Source: Lineus longissimus
Taxonomy: Eukaryota > Nemertea > Pilidiophora > Heteronemertea > Lineidae
Direction of reading: 5' to 3'
Length of the DNA stretch: 64,000 nt
Assembly (NCBI RefSeq): GCF_910592395.1
Contig: NC_088315.1
Coordinates: forward strand, 20,593,219 to 20,657,218
Every line of letters starts with the position of its first letter. Positions within the stretch are counted from its first letter, which is position 1. The notes beneath the pieces are model-generated. The model had not been told where the DNA came from, did not search any database, and saw only the letters and a list, made by a program, of their open reading frames with translations. The position numbers and the translations under genes are program-made. Shown piece after piece: positions 12,501 through 26,200 of the stretch.

Positions 12501-15500
12501 TTCAAAAAACATTTTGTAATCCTGATAGCATTTTACAACCATCTTACAAGTCTCATTTCTTTCAAAAGGAGCAATAAAACTTCCGCTGATTGTCCAAAAC
12601 ATGTAAATAAATCATCAAACACCACAGAATGTTACTAGTAAATTGATGTTTTGTGAGAAATTCCTACAAAATATTTAAGCCCCCTAAAATTTGCATAAAA
12701 TGTAATGTTTTGATTACACCTCTGCAACACCAACAATAGAGATTTCAACACTCCTCAAAGACGTGTTTATTGAAACTAAACAGACTGTGGGTCATTCACG
12801 CAATGATGCGATTGCAGACCCTTTCAATGTTCCCTTTTGAATCCCTTAAACACACAACACCCCGCTTCAAATAGACCAACTTCAATGAGACAACCAATGT
12901 TATGACTCTTTGGAGCCAAAAAGTACACAAGTTCCCAATCTCATCCATAAATTAACCTGATGAAAATCGTCTTTCATGCCAAAAAGCGCAAAGATTTCTC
13001 TATGGCAAACAATTATCCTTCAGTTTTCTCAGTTCTGCTCCGGGTGGAACCGACCACTAATGCATGCGGTCTCATCTTGAGTTGAAACAACAGTACATCA
13101 TGTGCATCAAATAGACATCAACTTCTGTCCTACCTGGTCTGACACAGAACACAGTATGACCGGAGGCTGGTTAGCTCTCCCTCTGGGCTATTTCGGCAAA
13201 TTCCCGTTTTATTGGCGCTAATAATAGTGGGGTATTGGTCCTCGTAGCATTGAACAGGTCAACATAGTTCTGATCCTGTTCAGACTGGTCATTTGGGTGA
13301 CAAAAATTGAATAGTTTTGTGCTGGTCCTTCCCAGTGCCAAGGGGGCACTTCACCACCTCAATGGGACACTTTTAGCGAGGAATTTCGAAATGAAGTGGA
13401 GATGGGCTACAAAAAAACATGGTCTGGACAATGACAGTGGCATGTACGATCCCTCTGAGAGCTTTCAAGTGATGACTTGACAATTTCCAAACAAAACATT
13501 GCATCTCCATTTTCACGTCTGCTCCAGTGACCAAGGGGAGTCAGCCGTGTGATGGGATGCTGTCAGAGATACACTGAAGAGGGCGCAAGTTGGGACAAAA
13601 TGATGCTCTTCAGGGAAGAGACTTCAAAACATGGTGATCGGCTGAGAAATAAATTTAACTAAATTTTCCAAGGAAACATGCAGTTGTACCAGATTTTTGG
13701 AGAAATCAAAGGAATGCAATAAAATCATAATTTATTAAGAATATAAAATTCCTTCTATTCAACCCAAATATATAGTGCCTGATGTTGTGTAAGCAAAAGT
13801 CATAATATGCGTGGGAGAAAACCTCCGAAACTCAAAACACACTTGTCCCAATCAAGTTTATCAAATTATTTTCGCTTCGATTTTTGCGCTCAACATTCCG
13901 TGCAATATGCCCAGCGGCGAATCAAAAATCAAGATATGCGATTGGCTGCCACATGAAAATATTATCCAATCACATATTTTCGTTTGGTTGACTGCTTGAC
14001 GACTGTTCATAGATTCCCTCGCATGGCTCTCGGCTTATGGAATGTCCTTTGTCCAATCCTGAGTGCTTATTGAAAGTGTTTGGTGCATTAATTTATGAAT
14101 GAAGTGTAGCTACATCGGAGTTCTACGGTATCACTATCAAAATGTTTGGCTTCCAGCTTGACATTTTAGTCTGCTGTGCAAGGCTTGGAGGAAAATACAC
14201 TCAGAGAGCAATTCACCGGTCTGAACTGCTTCAAGAAATAAGTATTTTGGATCTTTGCCTTTCTCCAAGTTTTCAGGGAGGACTACATGAAAATGGAAAG
14301 ACAGATATTTGTGAAAGACCTTTTTCTCAAATTGATACCCTCCAAAGGACGATCTGTCCTCCCCGTCATGAGGCAAACCTCCCCAAGCACCACGTACCAT
14401 TTGCCAGTCAGATTCACATGGAACCACATGACCAAGCTTGCTAAGATTATGACATCTTCTCGCCCTTTCTCATGACAAGGCGAGGCATGCCTGGTTCGCC
14501 GCAGTCTATCCCATCCCCTGCCAGGATGCAACATGGACACATGATACTTGGCCATACTCCCTGGACGGCCAACCACAATCTAAAATCGCTATATTTGTAC
14601 GCCATCAATTAAACAGGGAAACTGCTTTCAGAATTGTTGGAGGCTGGCTGGACAATTACTGGACCATGGAACCCTTACTCAGCAGGGTATGGCCGATTTC
14701 CCCGCGGTTAACGTTACGTAAACCTGTAATATCGACTGGCCATTTGTTAACCGTGCACAATAACCGGACATGGTGTCCAGGAACAAGAGGAGCGACTCTA
14801 CCGGTTCCTGATGAGGCGGTTTGAACTGTGCACCAACAGATCATCCCAGGTCCTATTGTACCACATAAATTTTTCCTCATAAAGGACTCAACTCAACACT
14901 TAACTGCTCAATGACAATCAACGATAATCACACGTTTCCCCGTTTATAAATACAACTTTTCAAACTCCGCGGACGGATCTCGTTACATCTTAATGCGAAG
15001 GACGTTCCTTGTAATTTTCGTTCACATCGTCGAAATGAAACCAGAAACCCAATCATCAGCGTTACTCCGGAACGCGCATCTTTTCAGCATTAAAAAGGAC
15101 CTCAGTGTGAGGCCAGCTATTCTTGTCACGGTTTCACTGAAATATGATCCGGTTCCAACGACCCTCTCAAGAGGATTCTTACCTCAACAGAAGTTGCTGT
15201 GCTTTTCGTTAAGAAACCAGCTGGAGCAGATGCTGGGAGTTACACGCTGGTTAACCTCTCCAAGACTTACGTCTTCAGGCAGATGGTTTCAAAATGAATG
15301 GTAGCCCGGTTCGTTGGTATGTCCAAGTCCAACCATGGAGATCGTTACTGGCTGCACCTTTGTAACATGACACTTGCTTCAGTATTGTACCAGGAAAGGC
15401 CAGTTTTAATCTGAGCTGTTAAAAGCATCTTCAACTTAGCCCACTAGTTGGAAATGACTTCTTGAAAATCCATGACCTAGGACAGGACACTAAACTACCT

Positions 15501-15836
15501 TTGCCTTATTTGGTCACCTCAAGCTGTACCCTCACAAAACATGTATTCAACACGTCACAAACATGACATAACAGACCATTATCATGTACGCATAACAATA
15601 TCTGGAAATTATCAATAATTCGATAACACTGTAATACCGTCCTTATACATTACATAATCTCATCATGATTGTCTATAATCGTATGTGAGTAAGGCTTTAC
15701 GTATTTGATAGTGTCACGATCATCAAGGGTCAGGAAGTTGTTTCTCGGAATATAGCTGATATGATTGTCCAAGTAGGAAGTTTAATTTGATGATATCACG
15801 AACTGTCAAGATGATGTAACTGATAATAAGTACAAC
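6523..15836. other. No recognisable gene
   Basis: About 9 kb without a feature I can support. The longest open frame (9791-10216, minus, 141 codons) has no known domain and a length expected by chance in DNA of this composition. A 21-bp unit with core TTACTCTAAGTCTCGTTAC is duplicated at about 7418-7461. Confidence 0.55.
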
Positions 15837-15875
15837 CTACACCGGCAATTTGAGTTGCCTTAATTGCCGGTGTAG
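15837..15875. repeat. Perfect 14-bp inverted repeat (hairpin) with 11-base loop
   Basis: CTACACCGGCAATT at 15837-15850 is exactly complementary to AATTGCCGGTGTAG at 15862-15875, separated by 11 bases. Pairing does not extend beyond the 14 pairs, so the stem is shorter than a microRNA precursor. It could be the footprint of a small inverted-repeat element or a structured site. Confidence 0.85.
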
Positions 15876-16276
15876 TGGCTGAAAGGTGTGAGACATGGTT
15901 GAGCAAGAGTGCTACATCCTTTCAAAAGATTTCATGACATAACATACTCTCGGATGCCTCTTAGCATCGATTTCTAAGCATTAACTCTGAGAGACCTTGT
16001 CAAGGAAAATACGCCTGAGTCCTGATTGCAATGATCGCGATTCCATTAAATCTCCACGCAGGTATCAAGTGACATACTTTGAATGATTCAGCAATGCGAT
16101 GCTTGGATTCAAAACATGACATGTTTTCAATGGCGCAGGGCTCACCATTTCATATGTTCGGTCTCGAACCATTCACTGCAGTTTGATACAGTACGGTTAA
16201 ATGATGCTTTCTGCAACATCACGATGAGAAGAGTAGAAATTGAGAAAGCACTCAGAAACACCTTTTACCCTTTATG

Positions 16277-16430
16277 ACACAGTGGAACAACTTTTAGCGG
16301 ACACCTCTCTTAGCAGGACACTCTCTCTTAAGGACAGTGGCTTTGGTCCCAAATCATTATTTCTACACACTTCCACCCCTGCCATCAGGACACCTCCCTT
16401 ATAAAGACAGAATTGTCAGTACCGAGAGTG
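16277..16430 (+). mobile_element. Relic of the 'GGACACCTCTCTTA' DNA transposon family, copy 1
   Basis: The segment starts CAGTGGAACAACTTTTAGCG and continues with GGACACCTCTCTTAGCAGGA, AAGGACAGTGGCTTTGGTCC and CAAAT, then further GGACACCTC and AAGACAG motifs. The same order of motifs is found in minus orientation at 43942-44100, and the outer end again at 31690-31758. This pattern of short GGACAC-type motifs behind a CAG.(A/G)GAAC end is common in mollusc and other lophotrochozoan genomes. It has no coding capacity. Confidence 0.6.
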
Positions 16431-18584
16431 TGCTTAATAGAGAACTTCTACTCTATAACACAGCAATCTTATTATTGTCAAACAAATCTGAAAAGGCCAT
16501 GTTTTTCCTGACAATAATGACCACTACCACAATCTACGGATGTGGCGTCCAGGATGATCGTGCCAGCATATTGACCTCAGCCACAGCTGAAGGTTATGAG
16601 TTTTCATAGAAACGTCTCCATTAGATCTATATGTAAATTCAATTATCGATATAAGCCATCAACATTGTCCACAGGTTATTCAGTGCAGATTCTCCACATT
16701 ATTCGATCTTGTGGCAGCTGTAGATGTTTTTCAAACTTCCAATAGAGCATATTGATACAAGCTGAATTCTAGGTGGTAGCGGCCTGGTTTAGTGTCAGTG
16801 CTTATATTGTGGTTTGAAAGTATGCAACAATTCTCGATCTCATCAATATGAATCTATCAGATTATGATGTCATCATTGGCAGGTCGTACTCTTCATCTGG
16901 TGCATCAGTTACCAAGTGCAGGTGACACAATGACATGTGCCAGTACAGGCTGATGTCCTTTCAGGAGGTCATAGGTAAGAAACAGTAACCTCACATAGGG
17001 AAGGACCAGAAAACAGCCAAGCTTGACAAAGATGACAAGCGCTTATGTTAAAGTCACAAGATCTAAAGCACTCCAGACCATACAGGACATGTTAGCTCTA
17101 CACGACAGCTGTACATGCACATTCCAGTGAAAACTACCACCAGGAAAAACAGACATTTCTTGACATTTCTAGACACTTCACATCTTTTTTATGTCACCAC
17201 AGAGTCAATTAACATGATTCCTGACAGCGCCAAGACAACGTGTCTCTACTTAGACGTATTATGAGACGAGGTGTCTTGTCTGAGACGTTTTAAAAGATTC
17301 ATTATTTGTCGACGCTTTCGAAACTGTCAGATTTGTGTAAAGAATCGATAGGCTGATACTGGAGAGGAGATATTATAACTGATATTGTGGAAAGGTTGTC
17401 CTGGGGCTGAGGATGGAATATCATACCAGAACATCGCCAGTTGGTAAAGAAGAGAGACGAAAAAAGATCTCACTACCCGGCACATGTGACAAGGCAGAAC
17501 CTATTTAAAGCATCTTGGCATACAAGAAGCTCTGATTGCAATACCTTGGATCTGTTCCCTCAAACTGGAGACAGTATGGTTGGATTTTTTTACTCTTTTG
17601 AAGCAGGAGATGTATTTGCAGTTTGCTCTCACAGCTGACTGCAGCACTCAATTCTTTTTTTCACACCAATTTAACTTCTCACCAAGAGTAGAAATTGTCA
17701 AATATTTCTACCGGTGCAATGTAGTTCATACTTGAAAAGTTGATTTCTGAAGAATTTTTCAAGTGTTCAATTTGATTAACGTCTCAAGAATGAAATTCCA
17801 GGGAAAATCCATCTGCTTATGAACAAATTCAATTTGGTCAATTTGAACCTGAGTGCAATTTTTTTCCACTAATTTTCCTGGGGGCTGTACTTTATGGAGG
17901 TGTAGTCTGTGAGAAGTTTTCCCAGAGAGATGTTCCGCACCCCCTGCTGGTGATTCAGACAGGATGAGTAGGTGTCTAAAATGTATTTTGTGTTTGAGTG
18001 AGAAGTGGTTTAATAATTTTGAAAGAATTCTGCTCCTTCATTAAACGTATGGAATCCAGCTTCCGTCCTCTCAATGTGGAACATAAAAAGATAAAAACAT
18101 GCCTCTTTAGAAAAATTATCCACCGTTCTAAAATGCTACTTAGCGGCAATGTCCTCAGGAGTTTTGGGCAATCGCCCACCTCCAGGGCGGCGATATCTTC
18201 CCGGACCACACCTGGCCATCGAGACGAATTTATGAAAATCATACACTTGATTCTAAAGCTGGAGCAAAAACGACAAATGGGTATTGTTCGATGATTTTCA
18301 CATAATCATTGGTGTAAATTGACAAACAGTGGGGATTTATAACATGAATGTGTTTGATGTTATTGCTAAAATGTGGATTCATGAAAACCATCCATCTGTG
18401 TGGCTCTCGTATTTGATATGAAGTAGTCCTGATTATTCACCGTTCAGTTGCTGCATTCACAATCGCGTGACGGACACCTAATTACACTCAAAGCTAGACC
18501 TGGCGCTGAGGTATTTCACCTGGGTTGAGAAATATGTGACATTTCATTTGAAATTTTCTTGAAACAATATTGGTACATTAATGC
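16431..18584. other. No recognisable feature
   Basis: Stop-rich AT sequence. Short frames on both strands around 17976-18294 overlap each other and resemble nothing known. Confidence 0.55.
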
Positions 18585-18680
18585 ATTAAGTGTATTGCCC
18601 GAGGGTACGGACAAGACACTCTATTAAGACCCCAGGTTTTCCTGATCTATTCATGGCACTGGTCCGGGTCACATGACCTC
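18585..18680. mobile_element. Possible SINE-body relic
   Basis: The text GGACAAGACACTCTATT near 18610-18630 resembles GGGCAGGACACTCTACT at 34755-34775 and the CTTGGGCAAGGCACTTT motif of many marine invertebrate SINE bodies. Preceding ATTAATG..TTAGT.. spacing is also loosely shared. No tRNA-like head is visible, so this is weak. Confidence 0.2.
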
Positions 18681-20100
18681 CCTCGGTTACACACCCCTGG
18701 CATTATCACCAAGTCTTACTCAAATATTTTGCGTCGTTATGCGCCGTAACAGGAAACAAAATGGCTGCTATAACAACATGGACACGCCAGCACTGAACTA
18801 TCAGAGAAGCAGAGATGGTCATTGCCACATATTACATTTTCTGTTCTCAGTCATCAGAGAATCGAAAAAACCTAAAACTGCAGTTTCATTTCATTCCTAT
18901 AGTATGATTGTACCTGTTTACAACTTGGACTAGAAACTCTGATGGTAGCCAAACACAACTTCTTTACAGATATCGGAACTGTTTTGGCCAGATTTATCGT
19001 CTGAGAAAAGTATGGAAGACGAATGATAGAAATCTTGCACCAATAAGAAACAAGACCAAAATAGCAAAATCCAAAATTGAAGCCAATTTTCAACAAAGAA
19101 CTTGTCAATATTATTGTTTGTTTAGACATAGGACATTTTCTGGGACGGGTGAAGAAAAAGTGAGGTGCAATTTAGCAGAACAAACAAAAACACCAGAAAA
19201 CCTAAACAGTTATTTCACTAACTCTTAAAACCATTCTTCACCAAATCGCAGAGCAAGCGACTGTTATATATAAATACAAAGTTCAGGTCACCATTTATGC
19301 CTTATCATTGCCTTATCAATAACCAAAGATGTCCACAGCAGCATGGGGCAATGTAACCTGCAAAATGCCATTCATAACAAACAATGGACAGTTCATCTTT
19401 AAATGTCATGTCGAGTTTTAGACTTCAGTCTTTGGGGACCCAGCGAGACATCAAGATCTTCTCAGCCACGTCTCGCTCTAACCTGGCAATAAACACTGAT
19501 GCATATACCACCAATGGTACATCACTGTGCACAGAGAACTGCCCGAGTTAGGTTGGTACGATATTGAGGCTGTTATCTGATGAATCTAGCCTGCCTATCT
19601 TTCATCAAACACAAGTTGGTAAGCATGTATAGAACGTCAGAAATACCAAATAACAATACCACAACTGCCACATCTTTATCTACTCTCCTACCGCAGATCT
19701 CGGAGCTGTTCGGGATGTTTTAGAGGCTTGCACACAACTATCATTAATTGGCGTCCACCGTATTGTAACTATCGTCTCCTGTGACACACCACGGAGAGTC
19801 ACTGTACGTGTCCACATCAAATAGGTCAATGGAAACGCGTCTATTTGAGTACCGGTAGAATATCCTTGGGAATGAAGCGAAGTGTCACGCACGAGGACTG
19901 ATTTCAAAGCAATATTGAGTCTATACAATTATGACTGGATTCAGTCAATTAGTGGATGATTGATATATTCATTGATTTTGTCTTAAAGTTCTGGTATTGG
20001 TCAGTCAGATTGATTGATTTTAATACTGAAAATAGTGTTTAGCCACAATTCCAGCTAAACCTCTCTGTTATAACGAAAGTTGTCATTTTAAAACCTGAAG
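18681..20100. other. No recognisable feature
   Basis: No domain, repeat or RNA gene seen. Short overlapping open frames around 18872-19228 on both strands are of chance length. Confidence 0.55.
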
Positions 20101-20240
20101 CCATGATGAAACACGTGGTCATTTTGCCATTGAGGAGATCTGTTCTCAGCCTCAGCAACCCACCAGCCGCCATGACGGAGAGACAGCCCGAGGAGACGCC
20201 CAGGGTGACCCAGAAGATCTCAAATTCAAAGTCATACCCT
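20101..20240 (-). other. GC-rich open segment, doubtful exon candidate
   Basis: This segment is clearly richer in G+C than its flanks. On the minus strand it reads through an open stretch of about 67 codons with a hydrophobic run (FEIFWVTLGVSSGCLSVMAA) like a membrane segment, including an ATG in a favourable context. It is closed by a stop just upstream, and possible splice sites (acceptor near 20235, donor GTTTTA near 20100) are poor. The plus strand is open here as well (20103-20306). I do not recognise a protein on either strand. Confidence 0.15.
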
Positions 20241-23200
20241 CAGGTCAAACCATCCCAACCCCTGATTAGCAACACAGCCTTTAATATCCAAAATTCAACT
20301 GAATGAAACCTGCGGAATAAAATTTAAATAAATATTTGTTTTCTTTCTTTGAAGTGGACCCAAACATCAGAATCTCTGTTTTAAAAGACGGTTCATAAAT
20401 CACAGCCGCAGGGTGAAGTTTTGTATGAATGTCACAGTTAGTTCACCATTTACTGTTGAATTTATCATCGACTTTACATCTGACTGGCAATGCCTCCAAA
20501 CAACAGGCACTCTTGGCATTTTCACTGCCAAAGGTTAAATGAACATTAGTGATGACTGGAGGGAAAAGACCATCAATGCACCCTTTTAAAAGCCGATATT
20601 TCACGAGACACATGTATACAGTGTAATATTTATTTGGCTTAGGATTTTTTATGATGAATTCTCGATGCAATAATTCTAAAAGCATTTTGTGATAACCTTA
20701 CGGTCAGACAATGGTTCCTCCTCTTTAAAACTAAACCACATTCAAAGAGTACTCCAGGGTGATTTTGTAACTCTTTCTAGAAGGGGTGTGATTAGCACTA
20801 TTGGTTCACCAGAGGGTACAATGATATGAGTTATTTCAGGCACAACACTTAAATCAGAACATCGCAGGCCCTCACATCCAATTAAACAACCAGGTTGTCC
20901 GTTCCCAACGATACATTTCAACTCATGCATCGCCTTTGTAGATTTCTGATTTCACGCAATCTGGTGATGCTCTACCCGACACAAGTGTCATTCCCTGCAG
21001 AGTTGACGGTTGATTGAGTAACAAGCTGTCAACATGGCCAGTGTTTCATCCACGCCTGAGTTTGCCGGGGGTGACCTTGGTTTAGTGGGGATTCTGTCAT
21101 GTCATGGTAATGCTAGGCTGAAAAGCAACTGTTCCGTTCAACCTTTAGACAAGGAAATAAGATGATGACATCAGGGGAGACACAGGCCTCACAACAGTGT
21201 CTAAATCGTTAGTGACATCTGGTGGAATGGTGGATTCCATGAGATGTCACAACCCAACAATGGTTCCAATAACAAGTTTCCCCTAACATTTAAACTCCCA
21301 TTCTGTCATCGAGTTCTGGCCTTAATCTCCTTCCCCTGTCCAACCTCATCTACAACATGGTTTATCAGCACCGATCTTGTCATGACCATCCTTAATTGCC
21401 ACCACTACATATCGCCAAGAACCGCTAGTGTGAACATTTAGATAAATCGTCTAAAATAGGTTCGGCTATTCTGCTCCGGTGCTATAATCGTAGGAGATAT
21501 CTTTGTCCGTGGACAATGCCCCGTGGTGGCGTAATAGCAGTCAGTCTGTTTGGAGCCCCGCTACCTCTTGAAACCTCTTCACCTGGTAGGGGCTCGTCTT
21601 GTGAATTTCCCGTTCAAGATTTGCCAGATTGCGGCGGTGATGTCTAGTAATGGTCAAGGGGTGTCAGCAGCACTTCCGTCTTTGTGCGCTGAGTTTGCGA
21701 CCCGTCGTCCAACACACCCCAGGTCCTTCCTCACCACTTGAGAGGCCGTCGAGTGACCAAGAGAGAATCTCGTAAATTACAACAAGTTGAGACAAGATTT
21801 TCACTGTCTACTTGTTATTTTTGAAGGCTCGATGACCTGGACAATGGATTGAGGAATGCAAGATTGGAGTAGTGGTTAGCAGGGTGGTATTGGAACAGAG
21901 ATACACTGAGTTAGTGGCACGACCAATGCACATCAGTGTCCCTGCATACTTGGGTAACACACTTAACCAAACTGGTCTCTCAGCACCAAGAAGCAATGAT
22001 GAATATTCTACTAAAGATGAATACTGCATCTAATTAACTGCTGCAAGTATATGTTTTCCCCAAGTCATTTCTTGATATGCAAACCATCAAACTCTACAAA
22101 GGAGTTATAAATAGTTAGACACACAGCCATCCCAGGCTAACCTCACTTAAGGGTTTTCAATAAAGGGACTTAAATCCATGAAGCAATCGACAAGATAAGA
22201 TCAGCAATATTGACCCAAATTAGCCTCAAACATCCATTGCTTCACTAAATCACTTCATCACCAGTTTCAGCATCAACTGCCACAGACCTGTTGTCATGAA
22301 ATACACTGTTTGATCCGTTTCCCGGCGGACGTGTCCCCGTCAATAGAGAGTCGCCAGCGATGGATGCTGGCGATAATGAAACGCTGATTTAATGAGTGAT
22401 TACACTAAGCGACCCTGTGACCTTGACCTTTGGTTGTATGTTTGGCTGTAGTTCTAACAGTTTACCTGTATTGAGTCTGGACTACTTTTAATGAAACTTG
22501 CCAATTCAAAGATAAAACACATATCATATTTGCTGCGAATTGAACAGATATTGTCTAGGTTTACTTTTTGAAGAAGTCGAATGCCAATCACTGATGATAC
22601 AGAAATACCACATTCCAATCACCAGCCATATTTGTCTCAATAAAACACGAATATGAGATCAATACATTCCTGATTGATTTTCATGCAATTCCTAGCTTAT
22701 CTCATTCAGTTAATCGCGTCTTTACAAGGATTAGGTGACAAATTCATAATCTCATTTGACAGGTTTCTCTATTTGTGATAATCAAATTGTAATAATCTGT
22801 TGGAGAATGTTATGTCTATTGTCGTCAATAACTGTGAGTGTGCTTCCTGGCTGATATTTCAATTGCAAGTTAATAAGTCGTTTTTAGTTTTGGCATAAGC
22901 TGCTGAGACCAATATTGGCTTATTGGTTTGTGTATTGGTGTGTTAAATGAACTAGCCTGGCTAGGTTTCTAACCACAATGCAAAGCAGTAGGCTAACACA
23001 TTTAACACATGAGTTTTCTTGATACCAGTACTGGCTAAACTTGATTCTTTTTGGGACTTGAAGCCCTTTTTGCCATTTTTTGTCTCAAATCTGCATGAAA
23101 ATATATAATTTTCTTTGAAGACATTGGTTTAACTTGACTTTTCAGCTACAGCACCACGACACTTTTTGCCTTTCCAAAAATCATTAAAAAAAACAACGAG

Positions 23201-26200
23201 GTATTTCATTGCCGTCGACACCGAATTCCTTTTCTGTGATGACATGAGCCTGATAAGTCTGTCTGATCAACATAATTGACCGAAATATATTCATGTCTCT
23301 ATGACCACACCAAAAAAACATGACACCCAATGAAGAAAATTAGGCCTATTGCTGTTTCTAAAATTGGTATGTACTCGCTGATCCAGACATAAATACCAGG
23401 CTAACAGGGCAAGACAATAAAAGCAGACCCTCTTTGACATACCATCAAAAAGTTACTGACTTATAACCATCTGCCCCCTACACTGAAGCATATAGGGACT
23501 GTCATCTATACCCCAGGGGGTTAATGACCGTCACACCTTAGTCATTACCTTACGCTTTTCACTTGGTATACCTACGAAACCAGCGATTCATATTACCCCA
23601 CCAGGGGGCCCTGTGAGACTTCCGTTGTCATTGTCTGATGCACATTCTTTCATGAAATAGCATGTCTGTAACGGAGCTTGCCGTGGTTTTGCGAGACTGG
23701 AGCACGAATGTGTTCGTGTCTGGTTAATACAACTCAAAGAATGATAAGCTTGAAGTGGCTTCACTTCACTTCCTATCAAAATCCATTAATTTTCTTGAAT
23801 GAGATCCGTTAAACTAATTTAACACACTAGACGAGACTTGGCGTGACATCACATTTCTTCCAAGTTAACCCTATACACCTCGTACAGCAAGTCATGTATA
23901 ACAAACCATCATTGACCGTTAGCCTCTATTACATTTGGAATCATGTGTGCCCACATTATTAGCTGATGCAACGCTCTGGTCAGAATCATGAGCAAATGTG
24001 TGATGGTCAAGCGAGAGATAAAGAGATTTGGTGGGCCATAAGGGAGGGCAGGATTTGATTTATGGTTCGACTGAAGCCATCTGTAAGATGAGACACAGAT
24101 CACGAGGAAGACTTTGAGTATCTTTCCGGATGAAGGGTCGTAACGTAGTGCCTGATCTTGTTCACCATGTTGCCTAATGATGTCAGTGGAAAGTGTCAAC
24201 ATATATAAAATGTAAAACTTCAAACACTGATGCTACACAATACGGCCCACCACTTCGTCATTACCCACAATTCCTTTGGGCATGCCGGCTGGATTATACC
24301 ATGACATGACCACCATCTTGCTGCCAATATAAGCCGTAACATTATTTTATTGGCAATCACATATTCCCCTGAGTTTTGACGGCAGTTTGCAGTGGTTTTT
24401 CTATTATCTCTGTAGAATGGTCTCCACAAAACCTGGTCAAGTTTACACAAAACAATCATTGCTTCTGTCCCATGTTAAAGTTACTCAGAATCAATGCATT
24501 CTCTCCACAATAATGCACAGTGGCAAAAGGCGACAGACTTCCTGTCAAACCTATGCCGGACACCAACTCAACAAAGCTGTTGTTTTGGTTCGGATCCGAA
24601 TATCTAACGCATCATAACGTTATATATTTCGGCACACCCCGTAGGTGCTTTGGGCATCAGATGACCAAATATTGCAAGATTTGTCCGATGTTTGCAGCGA
24701 GCTATTCTATTTGTTACGTAATAATCGGGGAGATTTGTTCAGGCCTGTCAACTTCGTCTAAATTAACCTCAAAAGTTTTCAAGTAATCATCGAGATTTCT
24801 CAAATCATCAAATAGATGAGCTCTTGGTTGATTTCAAGTACATAAAATGGCATTTTCTCCCTGAGTTAACATCCCTGGATTTATCCCAAATGGTGGAATA
24901 TGTCATATAGAAATCGACAATATCAACCAGTTACAGTAACATGTGAAGTGTGTACCCATTTTCAAATCACTTTACTACTCTCTCAAGCACTGCATATTTC
25001 CACACAATAAGTAATCAAGCTTTTTCCGTCACCACAAATCATATTGAACATAAATAGCATCACTTAATGGACGTGAAATATAAAAAATAGAAATTCCATT
25101 AGAATCAAATATTCTGTTTTGTTTAGCAATCGGCGGTACTTAACGTTGTACCTTGCCGGGAAGAATGTCACGTTTGATTAGGTGAGGCGAGATTTGCCAG
25201 CGGAGGAATACCTGTCTGTCATTGGGCGAGGAATGTCTTCTCGTGTACACTTGAAAGGTGATATTGATAGGGATCATCTCAATTGGTTACCACAGAAAGA
25301 TGTCAAGACCTTCTCCAACCCAATAGTATAACTCAAAAGTGAGTGTCCATTAGGAAACACAGAACAAGAGGAGAAGAGTATTCTGGGTTAAGTTCCTAGC
25401 TCCACATCGGAACAATTTCATGCTATCAACAAATCAAACTACAAAGCTGTCTGAAGCATTGACTTGGACTTGTCTGCAACAATATTCAACAGCAATAAAT
25501 TAGATTTTGATGCAATGAATTAGATTGTGAGAGTGTCCTGGGCTTCTACCAGGAGCCTGGAGGATGGGCCACCGACACATCATGTAATAACAACCTTGAT
25601 AATGCAATCACGCTGACCTGATCGTGCCCAGGGAGTGTGTGGCTATTTTTTACAGCGGCCTCCTGATATTTTGACGTCATCTAATGATGTTTGCATGGCC
25701 ATTCAACAGATGTAGAGACAAATTGGTTACAAGTTAGCAGCAGACGTGAATTTAACACAAAAGTACTTCTACCTCTACCTTACTGACATTTGCACCTAAA
25801 GGTTACCCTGAATATGAACTATATAAGAAAGAAGCATCCCCTGACTTCTCACAAAGTTTACCTAAATTGAAATTTCAAACAGAACATGCTCTTTGATTAT
25901 CATCTCTATTTGCGTACATGATATTTCATTCTGATTCTCGAGACATAACAACGTTATCAAAGTATATACAACTATATAATCATCGATTCCATCTCCCTAC
26001 AAATTATGAGCCAATAACCCTTTTGGCCAAGTCACAAATGACATTACGTTTCAATGTCACATAAGAAGGATGCAACCAATGTACATTTCATGCTAAAACT
26101 GTACATTGAGTTATAGATATTCTTGCCAAGTTAAGCTGACATTTGATTATAAATGTCTAGAGTTGGATTCAGCTTGACTTTGAGAAATTCCTCATACATT

